This document shows, one piece after another, positions 54,046-63,330 of a stretch of 64,000 nucleotides of DNA; the first letter of the stretch is position 1; each line of letters begins with the position of its first letter. The position numbers and the translations under genes were made by a program. The notes under the pieces were generated by a model. The model did not search any database and was not told where the DNA came from. It worked only from the letters and a program-made list of their open reading frames with translations. The stretch is from Methylobacterium gnaphalii (GTDB taxonomy: Bacteria > Pseudomonadota > Alphaproteobacteria > Rhizobiales > Beijerinckiaceae): assembly GCF_007992215.1 (NCBI RefSeq), contig NZ_BJZV01000011.1:115164-179163 (forward strand). Direction: 5' to 3'.

Positions 54046-54054
54046 GGTCCCAAC

Positions 54055-54819
54055 ATGAGCGACCACGTCACAATCCGAGACATTGCGGGCGGTGTTCGGC
54101 TGATCGGGCTCGACCGTCCGGAGAAGAAGAACGCGCTCACCGGGAACATGTACGACGCGATGTTCCAAGCGCTGGAAGGCGCGGATGCGTCGGACGAGAT
54201 TGGCGCCGTGGTCTTCGCGGGGCTGCCCGGCGTCTTTTCGGCGGGCAATGACCTCGGCGATTTCGTCGAGGCGGCGCGAACCGACTTCCGGCAGACGCCA
54301 GCCCTGCGCTTCATCCGTCGGCTCGCCCGCACGAAGACGCCGATGGTGGCGGCCGTGGACGGGATCGCGGTGGGCATCGGCACCACGCTGACGCTGCATT
54401 GCGACCTCGTCTACGTCAGCGACAAGGCGCGCTTCCGGATGCCCTTCGTGGAGCTCGGCCTCGTGCCGGAGGCGGCCTCGAGCTACCTGCTGCCGCGCCG
54501 GGTCGGCCTGCTCAAGGCGACGGAACTCCTGCTGCTCTCGGAGCCCTTCGATGCCGCCACGGCGGTGGGCCTCGGGCTCGCCAATGCGGTGATGCCCTCC
54601 GACATGCTGGTCGAGCATGCCGTCGCGCAGGCGGCGCGGCTGGCAGCGCTGCCGCGCGGGGCGATCGAGGCCTCCCGCAGGCTGATCCGGGGCAACCAGG
54701 CCGAGGTCGAAGCCGCGCTGGAGGCGGAGGCCGAGGCCTTCGAGGCGCGGCTGCGCTCGCCGGAGGCCCAGGCCGCCTTCAAGAGCTTCCTCGACCGCGC
54801 GCCGAAGCCCGCCACGTGA
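54055..54819 (+). CDS. enoyl-CoA hydratase/isomerase family protein
   Basis: A 254-residue crotonase-fold protein. GGVRLIGLDRPEKKNALTGNMYDAM is the N-terminal crotonase signature, GLPGVFSAGNDLGDF the first oxyanion loop, VAAVDGIAVGIGTTLTLHCDLVYVSDKARFRMPFVELGLVPEAASSYLLPRRVG the second and the acidic catalytic region. Hydrates an enoyl-CoA in beta-oxidation-like pathways. It ends with a GTGA overlap into the SDR gene (54816-54819), so they are coupled. Confidence 0.93.
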   Translation: MSDHVTIRDIAGGVRLIGLDRPEKKNALTGNMYDAMFQALEGADASDEIGAVVFAGLPGVFSAGNDLGDFVEAARTDFRQTPALRFIRRLARTKTPMVAAVDGIAVGIGTTLTLHCDLVYVSDKARFRMPFVELGLVPEAASSYLLPRRVGLLKATELLLLSEPFDAATAVGLGLANAVMPSDMLVEHAVAQAARLAALPRGAIEASRRLIRGNQAEVEAALEAEAEAFEARLRSPEAQAAFKSFLDRAPKPAT

Positions 54820-55688
54820 CGAGGCCCGACCTGCGCGGAAAGGTCTGCCTCGTCGCGGGGGCCTCGCGCGGTGTCGGGCGCGGCATCGCGCGGGGGCTCG
54901 GCGAGGCGGGGGCGACGGTGATCGTCACCGCCCGGTCGAGCGAGACCGGGCCGCGCACCGAGACGCGGCCCGAGACCATCGAGGACACCTCCCGCGAAGT
55001 CGACGCCGCCGGGGGCGAGGGCCACCACTACATCTGCGACCACCGCAGCGAGCGCTCCGTCGACGAGCTGGTGCATTGGTGCGTGCGCCGCTTCGGCCGG
55101 ATCGACGTGGCGGTGTCCAGCGTCTGGGGCGGCAGCGAGGGTTTCGACGGCGAGCACTACCGCGACGGCATCGCCTGGGGCACGCCTTTCTGGCGCCGCT
55201 CCGCCGAGCCGTTTTCCAGCCATCTCACGAGCGGCCCCTATCCCGGTTTGCTGCTGGCACGGGCGGTCGCACCGGCGATGATCTCCGCGAAGAGCGGCCT
55301 CATCGTCCTGGTCTCGTTCGGCACCGAGGACGGCTATCTCGGCGACATCTATTACGACCTCGCCAAGGCCACGACGAACCGCCTCGCCTTCGCCTGCGCC
55401 GCCGATCTCGCGCCCTACGGCATCGCCTGTCTCGGCCTCTCGCCGGGTTTCGTGCGCACCGAGCGCGTCCGCGACGGTGCCGGGTCTGAGATGGCCACCG
55501 AAACTCCGCTCTATGCGGGCAGGGCAGTGGCCGCGCTCGCGGGCGACGAGGGCGTTTCGCGCCGCAGCGGGCAGATCCTGCACGTGGCCGACCTCGCCCG
55601 CGCCTACGGCTTCACCGACGCCGACGGCACCCAGCCCGGGCGTTTCCGGATCGAACCAGAGGATCACAGCGATGGCGGCCAACCTTAG
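54816..55688 (+). CDS. short-chain dehydrogenase/reductase (SDR) family oxidoreductase
   Basis: 290 residues; GTG start at 54816 overlaps the TGA of the hydratase gene (GTGA). A Rossmann nucleotide-binding region (CLVAGASRGVGRGIARGLGEAG) and the catalytic Y-x3-K in DIYYDLAKATTNRL are present. YGIACLGLSPGFVRTERVR follows the K. A long insert in the middle (GSEGFDGEHYRDGIAWGTPFWRRSAEP) is unusual for classical SDRs. The gene overlaps the next SDR by 17 bases. Likely acts on a hydroxyacyl- or ketoacyl-CoA. Confidence 0.88.
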   Translation: MTRPDLRGKVCLVAGASRGVGRGIARGLGEAGATVIVTARSSETGPRTETRPETIEDTSREVDAAGGEGHHYICDHRSERSVDELVHWCVRRFGRIDVAVSSVWGGSEGFDGEHYRDGIAWGTPFWRRSAEPFSSHLTSGPYPGLLLARAVAPAMISAKSGLIVLVSFGTEDGYLGDIYYDLAKATTNRLAFACAADLAPYGIACLGLSPGFVRTERVRDGAGSEMATETPLYAGRAVAALAGDEGVSRRSGQILHVADLARAYGFTDADGTQPGRFRIEPEDHSDGGQP

Positions 55689-56532
55689 CGGCAAGACGCT
55701 CTTCATCACCGGCGCGTCGCGCGGCATCGGCCTGGCCATCGGCCTGCGCGCGGCCCGCGACGGCGCCAACGTCGCGGTCGCGGCCAAGACGGCGGAGCCG
55801 CATCCCAAGCTCGAGGGCACCGTCTACACCGCCGCCGAGGCGATCGAGGCGGCCGGCGGCCGGGCGCTGCCGCTGCTCGTCGACGTGCGCGACGAGGAGG
55901 CCGTGAAGAGCGCGCTGGACCGTACCGCGCAAACGTTCGGCGGCGTCGACATCGTCGTGAACAATGCCAGCGCGATCTCGCTCACGCGCACGCCGCAGAC
56001 CGAGATGAAGCGCTTCGACCTGATGCATCAGATCAATGCGCGCGGCACCTACATGGTGAGCAAATACGCGATCCCGTACCTGCAGAAATCGGAGAACCCG
56101 CACATCCTGATGCTGTCGCCACCCCTCGACATGGCGGAGAAGTGGTTCGCGCCGCACCTCGCCTACTCGATGGCGAAGTTCGGCATGTCGCTCTGCGTGC
56201 TCGGCTTGGCGGGTGAGCTGCGCAAGAGCGGCATCGCGGTCAATGCCCTGTGGCCGCGCACCACCATCGCCACGGCGGCCGTGCGCAACATCCTCGGCGG
56301 CGAGGCCTTGATCGAGGCGAGCCGCACGCCCGAGATCCTGGCGGACGCAGCCCACGCCGTCTTCCTGAAGCCGTCACGAGAGTTCACCGGGCAATTCCTG
56401 ATCGACGATACCTTCCTGGCGGGCGAAGGCGTCACGGAGTTTACAAAATACCGCGTCACACCCGGCGTGCCCCTTGCGCCGGACTTCTTCGTGCCGGATG
56501 CGAGCGTGGCGCCCCCCGACGCGCTGGCCTGA
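55672..56532 (+). CDS. SDR family oxidoreductase (HSDL2-like)
   Basis: 286 residues from ATG 55672. GKTLFITGASRGIGLAIGLRAARDGANVAVAAKTAEPHPKLEGT is characteristic of the HSDL2-type hydroxyacyl SDRs. VVNNASAISL, and the active-site HLAYSMAKFGMSLCVLGLAGEL with Y-x3-K. WPRTTIATAAV and FTGQFLIDDTFLAGEGV complete the pattern. Last gene of the acyl-CoA cluster; overlaps the preceding SDR by 17 bases. Confidence 0.92.
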   Translation: MAANLSGKTLFITGASRGIGLAIGLRAARDGANVAVAAKTAEPHPKLEGTVYTAAEAIEAAGGRALPLLVDVRDEEAVKSALDRTAQTFGGVDIVVNNASAISLTRTPQTEMKRFDLMHQINARGTYMVSKYAIPYLQKSENPHILMLSPPLDMAEKWFAPHLAYSMAKFGMSLCVLGLAGELRKSGIAVNALWPRTTIATAAVRNILGGEALIEASRTPEILADAAHAVFLKPSREFTGQFLIDDTFLAGEGVTEFTKYRVTPGVPLAPDFFVPDASVAPPDALA

Positions 56533-56542
56533 GTCTCTTCCC

Positions 56543-57547
56543 TTGATCTTCATCCACCAGCCGGTCCCCGGCGCCGCCCAGATGATCCTGGAGCGGCGCC
56601 CGCTCGAACTCCAGGACGTGATCCCCGAGGACACCCTCTGGCTCGACATGGTCCGGCCGACCCGGGAGGAAGACCTGAAGGTCGAATCCTTCATGGGCAT
56701 CACGGTCCCGACCCGGGAGGAGATGAAGGACATCGAGCCCTCCGAGCTGCTCTACGTGGAGGAGGGCGCCCGCTACATGACGGGCCGCGTGCTCTCGAAG
56801 GTCGAGGATTCCGAGGAGCCGGGCCTGGCCGGTATCACCTTCATCCTGCGCGGCAGCCGGCTGGTCACGGTGCGCTACGAGGAGCCGCAGGCCTTCCGGA
56901 TGTACACGCAGCGCGCCGGACGCTCGACCGGCAACGGGCCGTCCGTGTCGTCCACGGGCGAGACCATCCTGGCCGGACTGATCGAGGCGGTGATCGACCG
57001 GGCGGCGGACGTGCTGCAGCTTCAGGGCGAGCGCATCGACCGGCTCTCGCGAAAAATCTTCGAGGAGAAGAGCGACCCGAGCGCCCGCAACACGGCCCTG
57101 CAGGACACCCTGCGTGCGCTGGGGCGGCACGGAGACCTGATCTCGAAGCAGCGCGAGAGCCTCGTGTCGATGGAGCGCATCCTGCTCTCGCTCTCGGCGA
57201 CCTACCGCACCGCCAAGGCCCCGCGCGAGCTGCGCGAGGATGTCCGCTCGACCCTGCGCGACCTGCAGTCGCTCGAAGAGCACGCGACGTTTCTGTCGAC
57301 CAAGATCCAGTTCCTGCTCGACGCGACCCTCGGCCTGGTCAATCTCGAGCAGAACAACATCATCAAGCTGTTCTCGGTCATGGCGGTGGTGTTCATGCCG
57401 CCGACCCTGATCGCCTCGATCTACGGCATGAACTTCAAATCCATGCCGGAACTGGACTGGCCCTACGGCTATCCGCTCGCGGTCGGCATGATGGTGGTCG
57501 CCGCCGTTCTACCCTACGTTTTCTTCCGTTGGAAGAAATGGCTCTAG
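56543..57547 (+). CDS. corA: magnesium transporter CorA family protein
   Basis: 334 residues if the TTG at 56543 (LIFIHQPVPGAAQ) is the start, 321 from the ATG at 56582. A large cytoplasmic funnel domain (acidic beta domain then long helices with ETILAGLIEAVIDRAADVLQLQGERIDRLSRKIFE) is followed by two C-terminal membrane helices and the channel signature YGMN (IASIYGMNFKSMPELDWPYGYP). CorA-type pentameric channel for Mg2+ (or Co2+/Ni2+/Zn2+). Ends in a basic FFRWKKWL tail. Confidence 0.93.
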   Translation: MIFIHQPVPGAAQMILERRPLELQDVIPEDTLWLDMVRPTREEDLKVESFMGITVPTREEMKDIEPSELLYVEEGARYMTGRVLSKVEDSEEPGLAGITFILRGSRLVTVRYEEPQAFRMYTQRAGRSTGNGPSVSSTGETILAGLIEAVIDRAADVLQLQGERIDRLSRKIFEEKSDPSARNTALQDTLRALGRHGDLISKQRESLVSMERILLSLSATYRTAKAPRELREDVRSTLRDLQSLEEHATFLSTKIQFLLDATLGLVNLEQNNIIKLFSVMAVVFMPPTLIASIYGMNFKSMPELDWPYGYPLAVGMMVVAAVLPYVFFRWKKWL

Positions 57548-57805
57548 ATCTGTTGTGTCTTGATGGGATCCATCAGGACACATCTTGATATCTTCAAAGA
57601 ACTCAACTGGACTTTCGGCGAAACTCGTTTGGCACCTTTTCACGGCCCGTTCCGGGATACAACCGAGAGAACTCCTGCCGGCGGCAAATTGGTCACCGCC
57701 AGCCGGCAGCAAATATGCTATATTCGCGAATAAACTGAAAATTAACAATACTCATAAAAGCTCTGCCGAAAGTCGCCCATTCGCGAAGCGACCGCGGGAA
57801 CGTTC

Positions 57806-59491
57806 ATGCGCCTCACCCTCAAAGCCATTCTTGCCGGTTCGATCACTTGTCTCGCGCTCGCGGCGACGGGTCAGGGGATCGTGAGCATTGTCCGCCTGTC
57901 GTCCATCGAGCGCGGCGCGGTCGAAGTCAGCACGAACTGGCTGCCCTCGGTGAACAAGCTCGGCGCCATGAACACGTCGACACGCGATTCGCGGGTGAAA
58001 CTTTACCGTCTCGCCACCGCATCCGACGACGCCGCATTGCTGGCCGACAACCTGAAGGGCCTGGAGGTGAGCCTCAAGAAGCTCGCCGATCTGCGTGCCC
58101 AATACGAGCCGCTGATCAGCTCCCCCGAGGAGAAGAAGATCTACAGCGAGTTCCAGTCGAACTGGGCGGCCTATGAGGAGATGCAGCGCCGCGTCGTCGC
58201 GCTCATGAGCGAGGACAAGAAGGCCGAGGCCTTCGCGATGGTCAGGAGCGCCGAGATGGCGGCCTTGAACAACAAGGCCACCCAGGCCCTTCAGAAAACG
58301 GTGGAGCTGAATCGCGACGGCGCCGTGAACACGATCGCCTCGGTCGTCGAAGCCACCAGTTCGGCGAAGCTCGCCGCCTATATCGCCATGGCCATCGCCA
58401 TCCTCGCCGCGATCGGCACCATGCTGTTCGCGCTGTTCGGCATCTCGCGCCCGATTGCCGGAATGACGGGTGCGATGGGCCGGCTGGCCGAGGGCCGGCT
58501 GGAGACCGAGGTGCCGGGCATCGGCCGCCAGAACGAGATCGGCGAGATGGCCGCCGCAGTTCAGGTCTTCAAGGAGAACCTCATCCGCACCAGGGCACTG
58601 GAGGAGGAGGCGTCACTTGCCCGCGCCGGTGTCGAGGCGCAGCGCAAGGCCGCAATGCGCGAAATGGCCAACGGCTTCGAGCAGGCCGTCGGCGGCATCG
58701 TCGGCATGGTCACGTCCGCCGCGACCGAGCTGCAGGCGACTGCCCAGAGCATGACCGCCAACGCCACGCAGACTGCCAACCAGTCCACCGCCGCGGCGGC
58801 CGCCGCCGAGGAAGCCGCGACCAACGTCAACACCGTAGCCGCCGCTGCCGAGGAGCTCGGCTCATCGGTTCAGGAGATCAGCCGTCAGGTCGACGGCTCG
58901 GCCGATCTGGCCCAAGCCGCCGTGACGGAGGCCGCGCAGACCGCCGGGCTCGTGCAGGAGCTCAGCGCCGCGGCTTCGCGGATCGGCGATGTCGTCAAGC
59001 TGATCTCGGATATTGCCGGGCAGACCAACCTGCTGGCGCTCAACGCCACCATCGAGGCGGCCCGCGCCGGCGAGGCCGGCCGCGGCTTCGCCGTGGTGGC
59101 CGCCGAGGTGAAGGAACTCGCCTCGCAGACCGCCAAGGCCACCGAGGAGATCACCGGCCAGATCGAGAAGATCCGGGGTGCCACGGACAAGAGCGTATCT
59201 GCGATCGACGGCATTGCCGGCCGCATCCGCGAGATCAGCAACGTCGCGACCTCCATCGCGGCGGCCGTCGAGGAGCAGGGCGCGGCAACCCAGGAAATCG
59301 TGCGCAACGTCTCCCAGGCGGCGACGGGCACGGCCGAGGTGACGAGCAACATTACCGGCGTCGCGGGCGCCGCCGAGGAGACCGGCGCCTCCGCCGCGCA
59401 GGTGCTCGGCGCGGCCTCCGAATTGTCGCGCCAGTCCGAACATCTCGGCACCGAGGTCCGTCGCTTCCTCGACAACGTTCGCGCCGCCTGA
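57806..59491 (+). CDS. methyl-accepting chemotaxis protein
   Basis: 561 residues. The first membrane helix is at about 5-27 ([25 protein letters not shown]), followed by a four-helix-bundle periplasmic sensor (about 30-190), a second helix ([24 protein letters not shown]), a HAMP domain (about 213-270, [46 protein letters not shown]) and the signalling domain. Its tip hairpin is [53 protein letters not shown]. No C-terminal pentapeptide for CheR. The ligand is unknown; the sensor resembles the 4HB_MCP type. The signalling part is very Ala-rich. Confidence 0.95.
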   Translation: MRLTLKAILAGSITCLALAATGQGIVSIVRLSSIERGAVEVSTNWLPSVNKLGAMNTSTRDSRVKLYRLATASDDAALLADNLKGLEVSLKKLADLRAQYEPLISSPEEKKIYSEFQSNWAAYEEMQRRVVALMSEDKKAEAFAMVRSAEMAALNNKATQALQKTVELNRDGAVNTIASVVEATSSAKLAAYIAMAIAILAAIGTMLFALFGISRPIAGMTGAMGRLAEGRLETEVPGIGRQNEIGEMAAAVQVFKENLIRTRALEEEASLARAGVEAQRKAAMREMANGFEQAVGGIVGMVTSAATELQATAQSMTANATQTANQSTAAAAAAEEAATNVNTVAAAAEELGSSVQEISRQVDGSADLAQAAVTEAAQTAGLVQELSAAASRIGDVVKLISDIAGQTNLLALNATIEAARAGEAGRGFAVVAAEVKELASQTAKATEEITGQIEKIRGATDKSVSAIDGIAGRIREISNVATSIAAAVEEQGAATQEIVRNVSQAATGTAEVTSNITGVAGAAEETGASAAQVLGAASELSRQSEHLGTEVRRFLDNVRAA

Positions 59492-59530
59492 CCGGCCGCG
59501 CTCCGGGGATCGCGCGCCCCATCACGACAC

Positions 59531-59563
59531 ATGCCTGCCGCATGTCGGCAGGCATTTTCTTTT
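59531..59563 (+). terminator. intrinsic terminator of the chemoreceptor gene
   Basis: ATGCCTGCCG (59531-59540), CATGT loop, CGGCAGGCAT (59546-59555), followed by TTTCTTTT. A perfect 10-bp stem. Confidence 0.92.
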
Positions 59564-59981
59564 GGCGGAGGATTGGTGGCGATCGATCGCGGCCCGAATT
59601 TCGTGACGGTTCTCGAGCGGAAATAATCCGGCGATAGTCAAATTAAGCTCAGCGCGCTCACTGTAATAATTACAACTTTCAAATAAAGAATTTGCAATCG
59701 AGGCGGTCTCCGCTAGACGTCGCGCGTGGCACCCCGACCAGAGCTGGTTCTCGCGACCCGATATGTCTTGGACTGATATCTTCGTTGCGATGGATGACCT
59801 CGTCATCCTGCCTGCGCTGTCGGCCATCGTCTTCGCAGGCTGGCAAGTGATCGCTCCGGCTGAGCGGATGGTTCGATCCGGCCAGCGCGCGAGGGCCGTG
59901 GCGCCATAAACCCGGACGTGTCCGAGCCCATCGGCGCGTCGAAATCCCGACAAGACAACAATTTGAGGATGGTGGAGCTCA
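59564..59981. other. 418-bp intergenic stretch with an AT-rich part
   Basis: Bases about 59620-59700 are clearly AT-richer than the rest of the window and may hold a promoter. The only frame worth noting is the 48-codon ORF at 59763-59909. Nothing else seen. Confidence 0.5.
59763..59909 (+). CDS. possible small ORF, 48 residues
   Basis: ATG at 59763 to TAA at 59909. Sequence begins MSWTDIFVAMDDLVILPALSAIVFAGWQVIAP, with one hydrophobic stretch that could be a membrane helix, and ends basic (MVRSGQRARAVAP). No good Shine-Dalgarno. It could be a small membrane protein or chance; only weakly supported. Confidence 0.3.
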   Translation: MSWTDIFVAMDDLVILPALSAIVFAGWQVIAPAERMVRSGQRARAVAP

Positions 59982-60353
59982 ATGCGCCCGTACGTCTTAG
60001 CCGCGTGTCTGACCGTGATGCCGCTAACTGCGGCCTATGCCGATGCCGTCGAAGTGGTGGCCACGCCTGCCTCCGCGAGCGGTGAGATCACCGAGATCGC
60101 GATCAAGGACATGGCCTATGGTCCGGCCAACGTGAAGGTGAAGCGCGGCACGATCGTTCGCTGGAAGAACGATGACGAGGTGGCGCACAACGTCCAGCTA
60201 CGCGGCGGGCCCGCCAAAGGCTGGGACAAGGCCCAGGGCCCCATGCTGAACAAGGACGAGTCGTACGCCCTGAAGTTCAACGAGGCCGGGAGCTACAAGT
60301 ACATCTGCACCCCGCACTCGATCGCCATGAAGGGCGAAGTGATCGTCGAATAA
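59982..60353 (+). CDS. type I copper protein (cupredoxin, amicyanin/pseudoazurin-like)
   Basis: 123 residues. Signal peptide (residues 1-21, ending AYADA), then a cupredoxin beta-barrel. Copper ligands appear as H69 (EVAHNVQL), C109, H112 and M116 (YICTPHSIAMKG). Periplasmic electron carrier. The spacing Cys-x2-His-x3-Met is one longer than amicyanin and one shorter than pseudoazurin or plastocyanin. ATG 59982 with GGTGGAG upstream. No methylamine dehydrogenase or other oxidase gene is adjacent, so the partner is unknown. Confidence 0.9.
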   Translation: MRPYVLAACLTVMPLTAAYADAVEVVATPASASGEITEIAIKDMAYGPANVKVKRGTIVRWKNDDEVAHNVQLRGGPAKGWDKAQGPMLNKDESYALKFNEAGSYKYICTPHSIAMKGEVIVE

Positions 60354-60481
60354 GGATCATCCGACGTTCGACGGATTGCCGCGGTTTCTCCACGCGCCCA
60401 TTCGCGGGCGGGTGGAGCCTCCGGCCGCTTCGGCGCTCGGCGGGCGTTGGCCTCGACGAGCCTCATCTCCATATCGGGGGG

Positions 60482-61228
60482 ATGTGTGGTCGCTACGTCA
60501 TCGCCCTGACGCCCGAGCTGTTTCGACGAGCCTACGGCTATGTCGAGACGCCGAACTTTCCCCCGCGTTACAACGTGGCGCCGACCCAACCCGTCCCGAT
60601 CGTGACGGAGGACCACGGCACGCGGCACTTCCAGCTGGTGCGCTGGGGGTTCTGGCCGAGCTGGCTGAAGGACCCCGCCGATTTTCCCCTGATCTTCAAC
60701 GCGCGCGTCGAGTCGTTGGCCGAGAAGCCCGCGTTCCGCGGCGCGCTGCGGCACCGGCGCTGCATCTTCCTCGCCGACGGCTTCTACGAGTGGCGGCGCG
60801 AGGGCAGGGGCAAGGCGGCGGTGAAGACGCCGTTCCTGGTTCGCCGCACCAACGGGGCGCCGATGGCGCTCGCCGGGCTGTGGGAGACCTGGTCGAACCC
60901 CGACGGCTCGGAGGTCGACACCGCCACCATCGTCACCTGCGGCGCCAACGGCACCCTCTCCGCGATCCACGAGCGGATGCCGGCGATCCTCTCTCCCGAG
61001 GCGGTAGGGGCTTGGCTCGACACGGTGGGCAACGAGCCGCGCGACGTGATCGATCTCTGCCGGCCCTGCCCGGACGAGTGGCTGACCATGACCGAGGTCG
61101 GCGACCGGGTGAACAACGTGCGGAACGACGATGCCGGCCTCGTCGAGCCCCTGTGCGAGCCTGTCGCGCCACCAAGACCCGCAGAGCCGAAGGCCGGCGG
61201 GAGCGGAGAGCAGGGCCTGCTGCTCTAG
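60482..61228 (+). CDS. SOS response-associated peptidase (SRAP/YedK/HMCES family)
   Basis: A 248-residue protein that covalently caps abasic sites in single-stranded DNA. The catalytic Cys2 is directly after Met1 (MCGRYVI), PRYNVAPTQPVPIV follows, then FNARVESLAEKPAFRGALRHRRC (Asn and Glu of the active site), and the late IHERMPAIL with the catalytic His. The MCGRY start confirms the ATG at 60482, since cleavage after Met1 is needed to expose Cys2. Confidence 0.95.
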   Translation: MCGRYVIALTPELFRRAYGYVETPNFPPRYNVAPTQPVPIVTEDHGTRHFQLVRWGFWPSWLKDPADFPLIFNARVESLAEKPAFRGALRHRRCIFLADGFYEWRREGRGKAAVKTPFLVRRTNGAPMALAGLWETWSNPDGSEVDTATIVTCGANGTLSAIHERMPAILSPEAVGAWLDTVGNEPRDVIDLCRPCPDEWLTMTEVGDRVNNVRNDDAGLVEPLCEPVAPPRPAEPKAGGSGEQGLLL

Positions 61229-61232
61229 GCGC

Positions 61233-62483
61233 TCAGCGCAATCTCCTGCGCTTCGCTTCCGGCTCGCGGCGGAAGACGCCGACCAGCTCGACATGGCCGG
61301 AATAGCGGAACTGATCGACCGGGGTGACCCGCTCCAGCCGGTAGCCCCCCGCGATCAGCGTGGCGGCATCGCGGGCAAAGGTCCCGGCGTCGCAGGAGAT
61401 GCCGACCACGAGCGGCACCTTCGATTCCGCGAGGAAGCGGGCCTGGGCCTGGGCTCCGGCACGGGGCGGATCGAACACCACGGCGTCGAAGCGGTCGAGC
61501 TCCAGCGGCAGGAGTGGGCGGCGGAACAGATCGCGGCGCTCCGTGGTGAGCCGGCGCAGGCCCGGCGCCCCGCGCGCGGCCCGGTCGAGGCCGCGCAGGG
61601 AGGGTTCGTCGCCCTCCACCGCATGCACGTCGGCCGTGCGCGCAAGCGCCAGCGAGAACGGGCCGCACCCCGCGAAAAGGTCGGCGACGCGCTTCACGCG
61701 CTTGTCCATGGCGCCGAGCACGAGGGCGGTCAGCGCCGCTTCGCCGGCCTGCGTCGCCTGCAGAAAGCCGCCGGGCGGCGGCGTCAGGCGCGCCTCGCCC
61801 GAGGCCAGGGCCGGCAGGCGGCGTTCGACCACGACGTCGCCGTGCAGCGCGAGGCGGGCGAGATCGAGTTCACCGGCCAGCCGGGTCAGCGCGGAGCGGG
61901 CCTTGTCGCTCACCGGCCCATGGCCGCGCACGTCGATGTCGAGGCCGGATTCGGTGGCCGTCACCTGGACGTCGAGCGGTTTCGAGCCGCGGCCGAGATG
62001 CTCCGCCAGAGCTTCCGCGATCGTGGGGGCGCGGTGGAGGGCCGGCACCGTGATCGGGCAATGGTCGATCGGAACCAGGGCGTGGCTGCGCGCGGCCATC
62101 AGCCCGGCCCGCGCGGTGTCGTCGATGCGGCGCACATGCAGCGTGATGCGGCGGCGGCCAGCGCCATGCGCCTCGACCAGCGGCAGCAGTTCGGTCTCGA
62201 TATGCGCCTGGGCCAGCGCCTGCTCGACGATGCCGTGCTTCCAGGCCGCGTAGGGCTCCGGCGCGAGATGCTGCACGGCACAGCCGCCGCAGGCCGCGTA
62301 ATAGGGGCAGAACGGGTCGACTCGGTCGGGGGAGGGCGTCTCGACCGCGATGAGCCGGCCGCGGCCACCCTCACGCTCGATGGTGACGCGCTCACCCGGC
62401 AGCGCCCCGGCTACGGCAAGCCCGTCGCCGGTCAGCCCGTCGCCGCGCGCGCCCAGGCGCGTGATGGTGACGCTCTCGCTCAC
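61233..62483 (-). CDS. class I SAM-dependent RNA (uracil-5-)-methyltransferase, TrmA/RlmD family
   Basis: 416 residues; GTG start at 62483, overlapping the stop of tlyA (GTGA). An N-terminal TRAM domain (LGARGDGLTGDGLAVAGALPGERVTIE) is followed by the Fe-S cysteine region CPYYAACGGCAVQHL. The methyltransferase part includes DLFAGCGPFSLALA, VVFDPPRAGAQAQ and the catalytic cysteine in VVGISCDAGTFARDAATL. Modifies a uracil-5 in rRNA or tRNA. RlmD-like is most likely by domain order, but the exact base is not proven. Usually paired with tlyA in alphaproteobacteria, as here. Confidence 0.92.
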   Translation of the reverse strand: MSESVTITRLGARGDGLTGDGLAVAGALPGERVTIEREGGRGRLIAVETPSPDRVDPFCPYYAACGGCAVQHLAPEPYAAWKHGIVEQALAQAHIETELLPLVEAHGAGRRRITLHVRRIDDTARAGLMAARSHALVPIDHCPITVPALHRAPTIAEALAEHLGRGSKPLDVQVTATESGLDIDVRGHGPVSDKARSALTRLAGELDLARLALHGDVVVERRLPALASGEARLTPPPGGFLQATQAGEAALTALVLGAMDKRVKRVADLFAGCGPFSLALARTADVHAVEGDEPSLRGLDRAARGAPGLRRLTTERRDLFRRPLLPLELDRFDAVVFDPPRAGAQAQARFLAESKVPLVVGISCDAGTFARDAATLIAGGYRLERVTPVDQFRYSGHVELVGVFRREPEAKRRRLR

Positions 62484-63223
62484 GCGTCGCCCTTTCGCGC
62501 GCCGATCAGGAATTCGCGGTTGCCGTCGCCGCCCTCGACCGGCGAGGGCACGAGGCCGAGGACGTCGAGCCCCAGGGCCTCGAGCGCCGCCCGCACCTCC
62601 TCGCAGACCGCTTCGTGCACGGCCTCGTCGCGCACGATGCCGCCGCGTCCGACCCGCTCCCGCCCGGCCTCGAATTGGGGCTTGATCAGCGCCACCAGCA
62701 CGGCCCGTTCGGCCATCAGCGCCACGGCCGTAGGGAGAACGAGGCGCAGGGCGATGAAGCTCACGTCGATCGTGACGAGGTCCGGCGGCTGCGCGAGGGC
62801 ATCCGAGGCCAGCTCGCGGATATCGGTGCCTTCGAGGCTCGTCACACGGGGGTCGGCACGCAGCGAGGCGTGGAGCTGGTCGCGCCCGACGTCGAGCGCC
62901 GTGACGTGGCGCGCGCCACGCCGCAGCAGGACATCGGAAAAACCGCCGGTCGAGGCACCGATATCGAGGCAGGCCAGCCCCTGCGGATCGATGCCGAAGG
63001 CGTCGAGCGCCGCGGCGAGCTTGAGGCCGCCGCGCGAGACGTAGGGATGCGGCGCGCTCGCCTCGATCCGCGCCTCGGTCGAGACGAGATCGGCAGGGCG
63101 CTCCACCGGCCGTCCATCGGCGACGACGAGCCCGGCCCGGATCGCGGCGACGGCCCGAGCGCGGCTCTCGAACATGCCGCGATCCACCAGCAATCGGTCG
63201 GCGCGCTGTCGTTCGGCCGTCAT
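62480..63223 (-). CDS. tlyA: TlyA family rRNA (cytidine-2'-O)-methyltransferase
   Basis: 247 residues from ATG 63223 (MTAERQRADRLLVDRGMFESRARAVAAIRAG), an S4 RNA-binding domain. The FtsJ-like Rossmann domain has PYVSRGGLKLAAALDAFGID, CLDIGASTGGFSDVLLRRGA and LVTIDVSFIALRLVLP, with LIKPQFEAGRERVGRGGIVRD after it. Members methylate 2'-OH of 16S/23S rRNA cytidines. Older annotations call it hemolysin A. Divergent from sodC. The xseB-dxs genes that precede tlyA in many genomes are not here. Confidence 0.93.
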   Translation of the reverse strand: MTAERQRADRLLVDRGMFESRARAVAAIRAGLVVADGRPVERPADLVSTEARIEASAPHPYVSRGGLKLAAALDAFGIDPQGLACLDIGASTGGFSDVLLRRGARHVTALDVGRDQLHASLRADPRVTSLEGTDIRELASDALAQPPDLVTIDVSFIALRLVLPTAVALMAERAVLVALIKPQFEAGRERVGRGGIVRDEAVHEAVCEEVRAALEALGLDVLGLVPSPVEGGDGNREFLIGARKGDA

Positions 63224-63330
63224 CGCACGCACGTCGTCCGGTCCAGGAATGATGAAGCTGTGGTAAGCCGCCCCTGTCTGAGGGCTGCCAAGGTCCCTAC
63301 CTAGCCCGTCGGATGGAGGAGAGTCACCCG

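Noticed and set aside
61131..63044. 637-codon plus-strand frame opposite the two RNA methyltransferases
   Set aside because: Shadow; both methyltransferases on the minus strand have complete motifs and a GTGA overlap.
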